Shown one piece after another: positions 60,501 through 60,942 of a DNA stretch of 64,000 nt. The stretch is taken from positions 176,284,247 through 176,348,246 of the forward strand of contig CP136064.1 of the NCBI GenBank assembly GCA_032622095.1. The letters run 5' to 3'. Positions within the stretch are counted from its first letter, which is position 1; every line of letters begins with the position of its first letter. The translations under genes and the position numbers were made by a program. The notes beneath the pieces are model-generated. The model did not search any database and was not told the origin of the DNA. It saw nothing but the letters and a program-made list of their open reading frames with translations. Origin of the DNA: Siphonodentalium dalli. Taxonomy: Eukaryota > Mollusca > Scaphopoda > Gadilida > Siphonodentaliidae.

Positions 60501-60942
60501 TAATGTTGCACCAAAGCAGCTCCCGTCATGAAAGGGTTAAAGCTAGAAACTGACAATGCAAATGATTTTTGAACTATATCATGTCATACTGGAGTCTGGA
60601 ACTGAAGAGATTAGGATAATGAACTGGACATACAGTAATGCTCTAATTAATCGACCTCTTAACCAAAGCAGAATTATGGGTAACTTTCAGGATTTAGTCG
60701 GAAATATGGTCGATTAATTAGAGCATTACTGTATATGCAGCACAAATGTGATAACTTACTTCAACTCTACTTGTATCAACAAATGTTTTGTTGAGTGAAT
60801 GCAATGCATCTTGAGCTTCACCTTCATTCTTGTATCCAACAAATGCAAACTTCCTGAATACACCGTTGCGAGTGTATTTCAGACTGCATTCTGTAATATG
60901 CCCATGTTTACTGAAAACATTCCTTAGTCTTTCTTCTTTTAA
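473..60942 (-). CDS. RBM19: RBM19 / Mrd1 orthologue, six-RRM ribosome biogenesis factor (25 exons, both ends missing)
   Basis: RBM19 (yeast Mrd1) is a nucleolar protein that binds pre-rRNA and U3-containing processome complexes during 18S rRNA maturation. Joining exons 60760-60942, 58481-58612, 57462-57521, 55095-55317, 53881-53963, 50511-50630, 49374-49436, 47306-47384, 46328-46399, 45357-45445, 43367-43399, 42093-42168, 35169-35299, 34164-34224, 29587-29641, 27376-27472, 25557-25667, 23215-23415, 20380-20493, 19493-19603, 6545-6611, 5539-5674, 2400-2516, 1110-1215 and 473-596 gives 881 codons with no stop and matching phases. Six RRMs are visible at about residues 1-66 (first strand missing), 271-350 (degenerate), 380-455, 561-632, 680-760 and 785-865, with Lys/Glu-rich linkers between RRM1 and RRM2. 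The family conserved segments [11 protein letters not shown] and [18 protein letters not shown] are present. Human RBM19 is about 960 residues, so roughly 12 N-terminal and 30-40 C-terminal residues are missing. Exon numbering here starts at 2, because exon 1 was not found. Confidence 0.96.
1110..1215 (-). CDS. RBM19: RBM19 exon 25: RRM6 RNP1
   Basis: 106 bases completing 36 codons: [20 protein letters not shown], then [18 protein letters not shown]1 is HRGFCFVDF, with Cys where human has Gly. The acceptor is ATATTTCAG and the donor AAG|GTAGGA. Confidence 0.97.
1605..1742. repeat. Two direct copies of a 60-base unit
   Basis: The segment GGGTAGTGAGGG(T/C)AA(C/T)AACTCTGGTGCTGCTCAA and its flank to TAAGTCTTAATTC occurs twice, near 1609 and 1685. 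Origin unknown. Confidence 0.6.
1800..1975. repeat. Degenerate array of AACTGTTGCCC-type units
   Basis: GAACTGTTG(C/A)C(C/T) recurs about every 25-45 bases (for example near 1829, 1849, 1899, 1920 and 1942). The same AACTGTTGCCC word sits at the centre of the palindrome at 2103-2279, suggesting both belong to one element. Confidence 0.5.
2103..2279. repeat. Long fold-back palindrome (arms about 85 bases)
   Basis: The outer ends AAGCAATTATTTTATGTGTC and GACACATGAAATAATTGCTT are inverted copies. The arms pair almost throughout to a centre at CTCGGCCTTTGGCC. It lies in the intron between exons 24 and 25, so the pre-mRNA can form a long hairpin. Confidence 0.85.
2400..2516 (-). CDS. RBM19: RBM19 exon 24: RRM6 first half
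   Basis: 117 bases. After a basic linker it encodes [20 protein letters not shown], then ISEMF, with RNP2 as ILVRNIPF. It corresponds to human [20 protein letters not shown]. The acceptor is TTTTCCAG and the donor AA|GTGAGT (phase 2). Confidence 0.97.
2612..3513. mobile_element. Terminal-inverted-repeat element, about 0.9 kb, no ORF
   Basis: The left end GGCC-A(10)-GTGTTTTGATTCTCGGGC is matched inverted at 3478-3512 (GCCCGAGAATCAAAACAC ... GGCC). The interior is AT-rich with no recognisable protein. Superfamily not assigned. Confidence 0.6.
3642..3738. repeat. 97-base palindrome
   Basis: Arms of about 40 bases, TTATTAATTGGTTGTTTCC... and its complement, pair around GGCTGAGGTCTGTCGTATT. A degenerate two-unit tandem array of TTATTGGCCGACTTTTTGTTA-like sequence follows at about 4075-4190 and may be related. 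Confidence 0.75.
4251..5339. mobile_element. Non-autonomous hAT-type element (1089 bp) with 8-bp target duplication
   Basis: The ends are CAGGCCTCAG and its perfect complement CTGAGGCCTG. They are flanked by identical 8-base duplications ATTCCCAA (4243-4250 and 5340-5347). An 8-bp duplication and CAG-starting ends are characteristic of hAT transposons. No transposase is readable. It ends about 200 bases from the exon 23 donor side (5539). Confidence 0.85.
5539..5674 (-). CDS. RBM19: RBM19 exon 23: RRM5 RNP1 and C-terminal half
   Basis: 136 bases. It encodes [20 protein letters not shown] (RNP1 is MGYGFVEY), then [20 protein letters not shown]. Splicing is required: reading on through the donor gives TTG TAA, a stop. 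The donor is GTAAGA and the acceptor ATTACAG. Confidence 0.96.
6545..6611 (-). CDS. RBM19: RBM19 exon 22: RRM5 middle
   Basis: 22 codons plus one base: [20 protein letters not shown], then NP. It matches human VFSKVGTVKSCSISKKKNK. The acceptor is CAATTTTAG and the donor CAG|GTGAGA. Confidence 0.95.
7740..8174. repeat. Tandem array of GGGGCATAACTC units (left part)
   Basis: Divergent units of about 180 bases share GGGGCATAACTC(T/C)GG, CCAAATTCGAACTTGA and AAAGTTATCATCCGGACAAC. The array is cut by the insertion at 8175 and resumes at about 11435. Related units occur at 28370-29095 and 54640-55040. Confidence 0.7.
8175..11432. mobile_element. 3.3-kb inserted repeat element bounded by ATGTTTAACCCATACC ends
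   Basis: The left part CGAGAGGCCGATCACGATCGG, then ATGTTTAACCCATACC, is nearly the same as the start of the element at 30953. The right end GGTATGGGTAAACAT is the inverted counterpart. It interrupts a unit of the tandem array and contains the hAT-type element at 9880-11037. No transposase recognised. Exact ends and class are uncertain. Confidence 0.6.
9880..11037. mobile_element. Nested hAT-type element (1158 bp) with 8-bp target duplication
   Basis: The ends CAGGGATGGATCCAGGGA and TCCCTGGATCCATCCCTG are perfect complements over 18 bases. Direct duplications GTCATAAC lie at 9872-9879 and 11038-11045. An open frame at 10540-10836 (98 residues) matches nothing I recognise and may be a remnant. 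The element sits in a 'GGGTCATAACTCC' unit, which reads continuously if the element is removed. Confidence 0.88.
11440..11935. repeat. Tandem array of GGGGCATAACTC units (right part) with GGAC tail
   Basis: This continues the array interrupted at 8175. It ends in a GC-rich (GGACGCCC)/(GGAC)n tract near 11830-11905 and the words TACGGCC...AAAAGGGCGTATAAA, which complement ATACGCCCTCTC at about 7710. Confidence 0.65.
12377..13699. mobile_element. Pair of 294-bp direct repeats, candidate short LTR element (TRIM-like)
   Basis: 12377-12670 and 13406-13699 are the same length. By eye they differ at one base (A at 12533, G at 13562). They are separated by 735 bases without a protein. The flanks ATATA and ATATG could be a decayed 5-bp duplication. 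The repeats do not have TG...CA ends, so a local duplication is the alternative. Short open frames at 12504-12722 and 13533-13748 (minus) are the same repeat read twice. Confidence 0.6.
13800..15016. other. Intron sequence without recognised features
   Basis: AT-rich DNA between two repeats. No splice-consistent exon, RNA gene or strong inverted repeat was seen. The short open frame at 14754-14972 (minus) resembles nothing I know. Confidence 0.4.
15017..17091. mobile_element. 2.1-kb terminal-inverted-repeat element with nested repeat
   Basis: The left end AGGCCATG-T(9)-AATAATATGGTTTACGG is matched inverted at 17060-17091 (CCGTAAACCACATAATT, A-run, CATGGCCT). It contains the tandem-unit element 15091-16020. 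No ORF of note. Confidence 0.65.
15091..16020. mobile_element. MITE-like element with internal AAGATGGC(T)GCTGGCGGCCATG tandem units
   Basis: It starts ATGAAAGTGTCAATGACACT and ends AAGTTGAGCTAAAA, with CTCAACTT/AAGTTGAG as the inverted ends. Inside, units of about 150 bases share CAAGATGGC, GGCGGCCATGTTTTTT and CGACCTGTAGCC, and a CACACA/GGACGACGGAT tail follows. A second full copy is 58621-59880; fragments occur at 24841-25060, 39630-39950 and 61265-61560. Confidence 0.7.
17092..18429. other. Intron sequence without recognised features
   Basis: Short open frames at 17305-17496 and 17740-17991 (plus) have no recognised family and no supporting signals. No repeat ends were identified by eye. 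Confidence 0.35.
18430..19265. repeat. Repeat copy 2, inverted relative to 7230-12350
   Basis: It reads as the reverse complement of the flanks of copy 1, with roughly 70-80 percent similarity by eye. It lacks the GGGGCATAACTC tandem array that sits between those flanks in copy 1. Confidence 0.65.
19300..19446. repeat. Fold-back palindrome next to exon 21
   Basis: Arms of about 70 bases (19300-19370 and 19379-19446) share GTTATGTTGGGACATAAGAT in inverted form. It starts about 46 bases past the exon 21 donor, so the intron begins with a strong hairpin. Confidence 0.8.
19493..19603 (-). CDS. RBM19: RBM19 exon 21: acidic linker and RRM5 start
   Basis: 37 codons, phase 0 to 0. An acidic run is followed by [19 protein letters not shown], the RNP2 strand and helix 1 of RRM5 (human TLFIKNLNFDTTEEKLKE). 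The acceptor is ATGCAG and the donor GAG|GTAATT. The next intron, 12.9 kb, is the longest in the window. Confidence 0.97.
19962..20169. mobile_element. piggyBac-like MITE, family C
   Basis: TTAA (19958-19961) is followed by CCCTTTCTTTACTAAATACT, and the right side ends in a decayed ATTCAGTATAGATTGGGTCAA. Other copies: 27105-27333, 35352-35599 and 53052-53292, with fragments near 21225-21310, 30510-30706, 39440-39482 and 55415-55510. TTAA targets and CCC-starting ends are typical of piggyBac. Confidence 0.7.
20380..20493 (-). CDS. RBM19: RBM19 exon 20: end of RRM4 and acidic linker
   Basis: 38 codons, phase 0 to 0. [16 protein letters not shown] matches human [16 protein letters not shown]; a polar linker ending SSPVKM follows. 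The acceptor is TTTTCAG and the donor ATG|GTAGGT. Confidence 0.97.
21310..22980. other. Intron sequence without recognised features
   Basis: No exon, RNA gene or clear repeat ends were found in this AT-rich stretch of the intron between exons 19 and 20. The 63-codon open frame at 20592-20783 (plus), to its left, has no recognised family. Confidence 0.35.
23215..23415 (-). CDS. RBM19: RBM19 exon 19: RRM4
   Basis: 67 codons, phase 0 to 0. It starts [19 protein letters not shown] and carries RRM4 to [11 protein letters not shown]2 is [11 protein letters not shown]1 is the degenerate VTALIEFSE, as in the human protein (ITAIVEF). The acceptor is TTTTCTAG and the donor AAG|GTAGGT. Confidence 0.97.
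23664..24413. mobile_element. TTAA-bounded piggyBac-like element, family F (750 bp)
   Basis: TTAA at 23660-23663 and 24414-24417 flanks the ends CTCTTTCGCTGCCC and GGGTGGCAGCAAAAGAG, which are imperfect inverted repeats. A subterminal palindrome CTCGCATAAATGCGAG follows the left end. The interior holds a TA(C/G)TA-rich stretch at about 23995-24170. Confidence 0.75.
24841..25060. repeat. Fragment of the AAGATGGCTGCTGG repeat
   Basis: It shares CAAGATGGCTGCTGGTGGCC, TCCCATCTAGAGGTCACTCC and GAAGTTTGGTGATGATTGG with the units at 58740-59800. Confidence 0.6.
25557..25667 (-). CDS. RBM19: RBM19 exon 18: conserved RLALGET segment
   Basis: 37 codons, phase 0 to 0. It includes [20 protein letters not shown] and [10 protein letters not shown], almost the same as the human linker before RRM4. 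The acceptor is ACTTTCAG and the donor CAG|GTAAGA. Confidence 0.97.
25810..25959. mobile_element. Complete piggyBac-like MITE, family B (150 bp)
   Basis: TTAA lies on both sides (25806-25809 and 25960-25963), with inverted ends CCCTTTTAGTGCCAGG and CCTGGCACTCAAAGGG. Left-end copies occur at 55536 and 57991. The A-rich interior has no coding content. Confidence 0.85.
26030..26560. repeat. Dispersed repeat, copy 1 (second copy about 34285-35060)
   Basis: ATGCTCAGTTTAGAGAATGG and GGCAATACTAAATAT...TATGGATGGAAAA...TTTTCTAAATCCAAGAAG recur at 34300-34385. Both copies run into 'gggc(a/c)(a/g)taactctga' units and a GGAC/GACAGA tail. Confidence 0.6.
27105..27333. mobile_element. piggyBac-like MITE, family C, reverse orientation
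   Basis: The left end is decayed. The right end AGTGTAGAAAGGG is followed by TTAA (27334-27337). It is 42 bases beyond the exon 17 donor. Confidence 0.7.
27376..27472 (-). CDS. RBM19: RBM19 exon 17: HNWNTLF segment
   Basis: 97 bases completing 33 codons: [20 protein letters not shown], then [27 protein letters not shown] is a hallmark inter-RRM segment of RBM19/Mrd1. The donor is GTTAGT. MITE copies lie about 42 bases beyond the donor and about 59 bases before the acceptor. Confidence 0.97.
27531..27654. mobile_element. Partial piggyBac-like MITE, family A
   Basis: It holds the diagnostic palindrome GTGCATTCTCTTATATATGC ... GCATATAT...AGAGAATGCAC and a decayed end ATCATGATGAGAGCT. It lies 59 bases upstream of the exon 17 acceptor. 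Confidence 0.65.
27932..28261. mobile_element. hAT-type MITE (330 bp)
   Basis: The ends CAGACCTGTTTACTTTC and GAAAGTAAACAGGTCTG are perfect 17-base inverted repeats. They are flanked by TATGTGGG (27924-27931) and TATGTGTG (28262-28269), an 8-bp duplication with one change. GGGAGATTT recurs internally. Confidence 0.85.
28370..29095. repeat. Tandem array of CCATAACTCT units with GGAC tail
   Basis: Four units of about 150 bases share CATAA(C/T)TCT(G/A)(G/A)GAAAAATCAT, CAAATTCGAACTTGA and GAGTTATCATCCGGAAACCA. The array ends with GGATGGATGGACAGACGCACGGACGGACAGACG-type sequence (29025-29057). Confidence 0.75.
29150..29315. repeat. Short repeat also found interrupted at 44130-45160
   Basis: It reads ...TCAATTTCCCATTTCTC... 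to GCCAACGAAGCATTCTACC and CTCCAGGTCTAA. In reverse complement the same sequence spans 45160-45062 and 44186-44130, where a hAT-type element splits it. This copy is the uninterrupted version. Confidence 0.7.
29587..29641 (-). CDS. RBM19: RBM19 exon 16: SSFKK linker
   Basis: 55 bases. With the carried G it encodes [18 protein letters not shown] plus AG, matching human SSSYKKKKEAQDKANS. It is required to bring exon 17 into frame (phase 1 in, phase 2 out). The acceptor is GATTTCAG and the donor AG|GTATAT. Confidence 0.93.
30953..33440. mobile_element. 2.5-kb inserted element, same family as 8175-11432
   Basis: The left end CGAGAGGCCGATCACGATCGG, then ATGTTTAACCCATACC, matches 8175 onward, and the right end is GGTATGGGTACACAT. 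Inside are divergent units with GATACCAAAAACTATACAGG and GAGGGGTGTGTCATCATAAA (about 32150-33370) and a 165-base palindrome (31675-31839). Open frames at 31297-31503 and nearby have no recognised family. Confidence 0.6.
31675..31839. repeat. Strong palindrome, arms about 75 bases
   Basis: GTGTCTGAATTTTGACGAAA...TTGTTGGCGGA and its complement pair around CCTCTCGTGCAGGATTGCG. The arms are GC-richer than the surroundings and nearly perfect, so the element may be relatively young. Confidence 0.85.
34164..34224 (-). CDS. RBM19: RBM19 exon 15: end of RRM3
   Basis: 20 codons plus one base: [28 protein letters not shown] corresponds to human GRMLHVLP, the last RRM3 strand. The acceptor is TTCCTTAG and the donor ATG|GTGAGA. 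Confidence 0.96.
34285..35060. repeat. Dispersed repeat, copy 2
   Basis: Matches 26030-26560 in its first 100 bases, then has divergent AACTCTGA(C/T) units. It ends with GGACTGATGGACAGACAAGCC and a run of C at about 35045-35057. Confidence 0.55.
35169..35299 (-). CDS. RBM19: RBM19 exon 14: RRM3 second half
   Basis: 131 bases completing 44 codons. It contains [20 protein letters not shown] (RNP1 is [10 protein letters not shown]) and [17 protein letters not shown], nearly the same as the family. The acceptor is CATCACAG and the donor CAG|GTACAC. The preceding intron, 6.8 kb, is the second longest in the window. Confidence 0.97.
35352..35599. mobile_element. piggyBac-like MITE, family C
   Basis: The right end is TTTAGTATAGAAAGGG; the left end is decayed (CATTTCTTTGCTTAATACTC). 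It lies about 53 bases upstream of the exon 14 acceptor. Confidence 0.65.
35938..38725. mobile_element. TIR element carrying a nested hAT-type element; paralogue of 51183-52513
   Basis: The left end TACCGTATTCTCGCGGG and right part GGTCTTATACCCCGG resemble the ends of 51183-52513 in opposite orientation. The interiors match over ATTATACTTCCCGGG, GCCATGCGCGGCTATGCGCG and AATCTGGAAGCCGGG. The 36260-37813 element is an insertion that the paralogue lacks. Confidence 0.65.
36260..37813. mobile_element. Nested hAT-type element (1554 bp) with 8-bp target duplication
   Basis: The ends TAGGGCCCGACGAA and TTCGTCGGGCCCTA are inverted; subterminal GATTCGATTCGA runs follow on both sides. The 8-base duplication CACCAAAT lies at 36252-36259 and 37814-37821. 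Open frames at 36376-36606 and 37117-37356 are not recognisable as transposase. Confidence 0.88.
38726..39440. other. Intron sequence without recognised features
   Basis: Nothing recognisable between repeats, apart from a family C piggyBac-like end fragment (TATAGAAAGGGTTAA) at 39472-39486 just to the right. Confidence 0.35.
39630..39950. repeat. Fragment of AAGATGGC/GGCGGCCATG repeat with GGAC tail
   Basis: CTGCTGGCGGCCATGTTTT, CTCCCATCTAGAGGCCACC and GATCCATATGAAGTTTGGT match the 58740-59800 units. It ends in GATGGACAGACTCACGGAC. Confidence 0.6.
40680..41030. repeat. Local direct repeats upstream of LINE fragment
   Basis: GGAATGTGTCCATTTC(G/T)TTTG occurs at about 40684 and 40842. TATCTGGTGGAATTCTGAGT with its 36-base unit occurs twice in tandem at about 40938-41009. 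Function unknown. Confidence 0.6.
41400..41939 (+). pseudogene. Non-LTR retrotransposon ORF2, C-terminal fragment
   Basis: An open frame of 179 residues after a stop. It begins [18 protein letters not shown] and continues [38 protein letters not shown] and [17 protein letters not shown]. This is the tail region downstream of reverse transcriptase in many animal LINEs, where a Cys/His knuckle is followed by HxxxxC and an R-x-L. The reverse transcriptase and endonuclease domains are absent, so it is a 5'-truncated dead copy. It lies antisense to RBM19, in the intron between exons 13 and 14. Confidence 0.75.
41940..42088 (+). mobile_element. LINE 3' untranslated tail
   Basis: Follows the ORF2 stop. 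It contains GGTCCTATGGGCCGGGGGTA and ends in ATAATAATAAAATTATCC-type A/T-rich simple sequence, as LINE tails do. It abuts the exon 13 donor at 42092, so the LINE probably inserted within a few bases of the splice site. Confidence 0.6.
42093..42168 (-). CDS. RBM19: RBM19 exon 13: RRM3 first half
   Basis: 25 codons plus one base. [20 protein letters not shown] contains the RNP2 motif LYLRNL, followed by MFRTY. It matches human SGRLFVRNLPYTSTEEDLEK. The donor G|GTGAGG lies directly beside the 3' tail of a LINE copy on the other strand. Confidence 0.96.
42317..42641. mobile_element. TTAA-bounded piggyBac-like MITE, family D (325 bp)
   Basis: TTAA at 42313-42316 and 42642-42645 flanks CCTCTTCACTGCTATGAC and GTCATTTAGCAGCGAAGAGG, imperfect inverted ends. 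No coding content. Confidence 0.82.
43091..43279. mobile_element. Complete piggyBac-like MITE, family A (189 bp)
   Basis: TTAA at 43087-43090 and 43280-43283, with ends CCCTTCCATGACTGGAGC and ATCGTCATGAAAGGG. It contains two copies of the CCAATGCATTCT...ATATATGC palindromic module. It lies 87 bases beyond the exon 12 donor side. Confidence 0.85.
43367..43399 (-). CDS. RBM19: RBM19 exon 12: 33-base acidic micro-exon
   Basis: 11 codons, phase 0 to 0: [11 protein letters not shown]. The acceptor is TTTGCAG and the donor GTTTGT. It precedes SGRLYLRNL of RRM3, where human has an acidic stretch ending ESGRLF. Because it is short and phase-neutral it could be skipped without breaking the frame. Confidence 0.85.
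43592..43720 (+). repeat. 5S rRNA-like sequence (SINE3-type head or 5S pseudogene)
   Basis: ATCACCAAAGTTAAGCAACC, then TTTTTACTTGG and GGATGGGTGGCC, follow the order of 5S rRNA (GATCACCGAAGTTAAGCAAC ... TAGTACTTGGATGGGTGACC), including the internal promoter region. The copy carries an inserted segment between ACTTGG and GGATGGG and is too diverged to be a functional 5S gene. Confidence 0.65.
44187..45061. mobile_element. hAT-type element (875 bp) with 8-bp target duplication
   Basis: The ends CAGGGACGTG and CACGTCTCTG are inverted with one change. The flanking direct duplications GTTGGTGT (44179-44186 and 45062-45069) are identical. Inside, TTGGAAATTTCCAACTG-like words recur many times. Near the right end is a run of 17 G (45030-45046). 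Removing it restores the repeat seen whole at 29150-29315. Confidence 0.88.
45357..45445 (-). CDS. RBM19: RBM19 exon 11: end of RRM2 and linker
   Basis: 89 bases, completing 30 codons: [20 protein letters not shown], then [10 protein letters not shown]. The last RRM2 strand (RIYLTKV) matches human RYIEVFR. The acceptor is the less usual TATAAG and the donor is GTGTGT. Confidence 0.92.
45490..45634. repeat. Fold-back palindrome, 145 bases
   Basis: GAATGTTGTGTACAG...CTTGTAC(G)...GTCCAGGTTGTGGTGAAAAG and its complement. It begins about 45 bases upstream of the exon 11 acceptor, so the branch-point region may be close to a hairpin base. Confidence 0.8.
45915..46072. mobile_element. pogo/Tc1-like MITE (158 bp)
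   Basis: CAGTAATGCCCTAAATAATC and its complement form inverted ends about 54 bases long, starting CAGT after TA. The right flank is TT rather than TA. A shorter relative with perfect TA duplication is at 60633-60731, and a partial copy at 61062-61165. The core TATGGCTTGTTGCCATT also recurs at 46185-46260 as its own palindrome. Confidence 0.75.
46328..46399 (-). CDS. RBM19: RBM19 exon 10: RRM2 RNP1 region
   Basis: 72 bases. After the carried G it encodes [20 protein letters not shown] then KIVL. The RNP1 position (ALVKF) lacks the usual aromatic residues, consistent with the degenerate RRM2 of the family. The donor is G|GTGAGA. Confidence 0.93.
46618..47018. mobile_element. MITE made of two palindromes inside outer inverted ends
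   Basis: The outer ends GTGTCTGTCATTTGCAGAA and its complement lie at 46622-46640 and 46996-47014. Each end is one arm of a palindrome (about 46632-46725 and 46912-47003) built on GGTCCCCAGAGGGTGAA. The second copy, 55883-56306, has the same layout and a related spacer. Confidence 0.75.
47306..47384 (-). CDS. RBM19: RBM19 exon 9: RRM2 middle
   Basis: 26 codons plus one base: [20 protein letters not shown], then ATKKPN. It aligns with human NVMEFLAPLKPVAIRIVRN. The acceptor is ATTAACAG and the donor ATG|GTAAGT. Confidence 0.93.
47560..48190. repeat. Tandem array, units about 125-180 bases
   Basis: AACATCCATACCAAATT(T/C)CATTGAGATCC, CAAGTTATGACATGAACAGAC and CCAACATTTCCAGATAAAC recur three times. 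The array ends with CGCACGCATGCACGCACACA and a T-run preceding AAGGGGGTATAAT. Confidence 0.75.
48191..49373. other. Intron with one unexplained 123-codon open frame
   Basis: The frame at 48596-48967 (plus) encodes a Ser/Thr/Ile-rich, partly hydrophobic peptide of no family I recognise. No splice or promoter evidence supports it. The rest is AT-rich, with a run of G at about 49236-49245. Confidence 0.3.
49374..49436 (-). CDS. RBM19: RBM19 exon 8: start of RRM2
   Basis: 21 codons, phase 0 to 0. [15 protein letters not shown] matches the first strand and start of helix 1 of the divergent RRM2 (human TVKLRGAPFNVTEKN). The acceptor is ATATTTCAG and the donor GAG|GTTTGT. Confidence 0.92.
49490..50390. 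repeat. Tandem array of TTTGAACAAATCTGAATCCC units
   Basis: Units of about 150 bases share GACC(T/C)(G/C)(G/T)TGACCC, TTTGAACAAATCTGAATCCC, AGTCACCCAAGGA and TGATGGTTCTTGAGAAGATG. The array ends in a GGATGGATGGACGGATGA tail (50350-50372). Confidence 0.75.
50511..50630 (-). CDS. RBM19: RBM19 exon 7: YLKTK and acidic Ser/Glu linker
   Basis: 40 codons, phase 0 to 0. It begins [20 protein letters not shown] and continues as an acidic serine-rich stretch that looks like a casein-kinase-2 substrate, as in family members before RRM2. The acceptor is ATATACAG and the donor AAG|GTTTGT. Confidence 0.93.
51183..52513. mobile_element. TIR element (1331 bp), uninterrupted paralogue of 35938-38725
   Basis: Perfect 15-base inverted ends TACCGTACTGACCCG and CGGGTCAGTACGGTA. 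If the outer TA is the target duplication, the element starts CCGTACTGACC. Subterminal GTGGGCTTAAAC(T/A)CG repeats occur at both sides. Short open frames at 51621-51958 (minus) are not recognised. Confidence 0.75.
52537..52850. mobile_element. TTAA-bounded piggyBac-like MITE, family E (314 bp)
   Basis: TTAA at 52533-52536 and 52851-52854 flanks CCCTTTGGAGAGTATTTG and CTACTCGCCAAAGGG. A subterminal TAACGTCATATACATGACGT and a right-side GACGACATATATGTCG palindrome are present. Confidence 0.82.
52880..52903. repeat. Homopolymer run of 24 C
   Basis: It lies just outside family E element 52537-52850. The length is likely unreliable in the assembly. Confidence 0.8.
53052..53292. mobile_element. 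piggyBac-like MITE, family C
   Basis: The ends CCCTTTCTTAACTAAATTGA and TTTAGTAAAGAAAGGG are flanked by decayed TTAA sites (ATAA and TTGA). The interior GTTGAACTTATTATCTGAAC matches the other copies. Confidence 0.7.
53881..53963 (-). CDS. RBM19: RBM19 exon 6: basic linker ending VSDLD
   Basis: 83 bases. With the base carried from exon 5 it encodes 28 residues, ending KQKNVSDLD before a GTGAGT donor. Human RBM19 has VSDMDYLKSK at this point, and YLK begins the next exon here. The acceptor is CATTGCAG. Confidence 0.93.
54640..55040. repeat. Tandem GACATAACTC units with GGAC tail
   Basis: Two to three diverged units with GGACATAACTC, CCAAATTCGAACTTGACATG and GAGTTATCATCCAGACA, then GGACGGACAAACGGATGGAC (54981-55000). 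It ends about 55 bases past the exon 5 donor. Confidence 0.65.
55095..55317 (-). CDS. RBM19: RBM19 exon 5: linker with DPEFEEFL motif
   Basis: 74 codons plus one base. It starts [15 protein letters not shown], a segment conserved in RBM19 proteins before the acidic linker, and continues through [15 protein letters not shown] to a Ser/Asp/Glu-rich tail. The acceptor is ATTTCAG and the donor CAG|GTAATA. Confidence 0.95.
55536..55740. mobile_element. piggyBac-like MITE, family B left end with family A-type palindrome
   Basis: TTAA (55532-55535) precedes CCCTTTGAGTGCCAGGGG. Further in is a near-perfect palindrome GCCAATGCATTCTCTTATAT...ATATAAGAGAATGCATTGGC (55651-55720). The right end was not found. 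Another lone left end follows TTAA at 57987-57990. Confidence 0.65.
55883..56306. mobile_element. Second copy of the two-palindrome MITE
   Basis: Same arrangement as 46618-47018: end TTAGTGTACCTTTCATTTGC, first palindrome at about 55900-55993, spacer, second palindrome at about 56212-56290, complement end. The spacer holds CTATGGGAGACATAG and GGGAACCTCGATTATGCA, also recognisable in the other copy. Confidence 0.72.
56341..57293. mobile_element. TIR element (about 950 bp) with ends of about 95 bases
   Basis: CAGGTTTGGGTGCCAAAGTG ... TTTTTAATGTGATTGAAGTC at the left matches inverted GACTTAAATCACATTAAAAA ... TTTGGCACCTG at the right. An internal tandem duplication of about 113 bases (56430-56658) follows the left end. 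No target duplication was identified. Confidence 0.7.
57462..57521 (-). CDS. RBM19: RBM19 exon 4: lysine-rich micro-exon
   Basis: 20 codons, phase 0 to 0: [20 protein letters not shown]. The acceptor is TATTTCAG and the donor GTGAAT. It is low-complexity, so homology alone is weak. Support comes from the phase fit, the splice signals and its position between exons 3 and 5. Confidence 0.85.
58481..58612 (-). CDS. RBM19: RBM19 exon 3: end of RRM1 and start of acidic/basic linker
   Basis: 44 codons, phase 0 to 0. It encodes [20 protein letters not shown], matching the family segment after RRM1 (PRAWSK is conserved), then a charged linker. The donor is GTTTGT and the acceptor TTTATAG. The intron sequence just upstream of the acceptor (58621 onward) is the end of a repeat element. 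Confidence 0.95.
58621..59880. mobile_element. Full copy of AAGATGGC tandem-unit element, touching the exon 3 acceptor
   Basis: It starts AAATGAAAGTGTCAATGACA and ends AAGTAAAGTTGAGCTAT, the same ends as 15091-16020. Internal units carry CAAGATGGCTGC, TCCCATCTAGAGGTCACCCC and GATTTAGTCATGCAAAGAGT. Its left end lies only about 6-8 bases from the exon 3 acceptor AG (58613-58614). Confidence 0.78.
60280..60536. mobile_element. Complete piggyBac-like MITE, family A (257 bp)
   Basis: TTAA at 60276-60279 and 60537-60540, with ends CCCTTCCATGACTGGGCC and CAGCTCCCGTCATGAAAGGG. It contains two CCAATGCATTCTC...ATATATGCGA palindromic modules, as at 43091-43279. Confidence 0.87.
60633..60731. mobile_element. 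pogo/Tc1-like MITE (99 bp) with TA duplication, next to exon 2
   Basis: CAGTAATGCTCTAATTAATC and its complement form the ends, flanked by TA on both sides (60631-60632 and 60732-60733). The right end is 22 bases from the exon 2 donor GT. Confidence 0.85.
60760..60942 (-). CDS. RBM19: RBM19 exon 2: RRM1
   Basis: 61 codons, phase 0 to 0. The acceptor is a T-rich run ending CAG and the donor is GTAAGT. It encodes [17 protein letters not shown] and the RNP1-like FRKFAFVGY, then TSRVE. It lacks the first beta strand (RNP2) and the initiator Met, which belong to an unseen upstream exon. An in-frame ATG 18 bases upstream of the splice site reads through the pyrimidine tract and is not a credible start. 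Confidence 0.95.
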
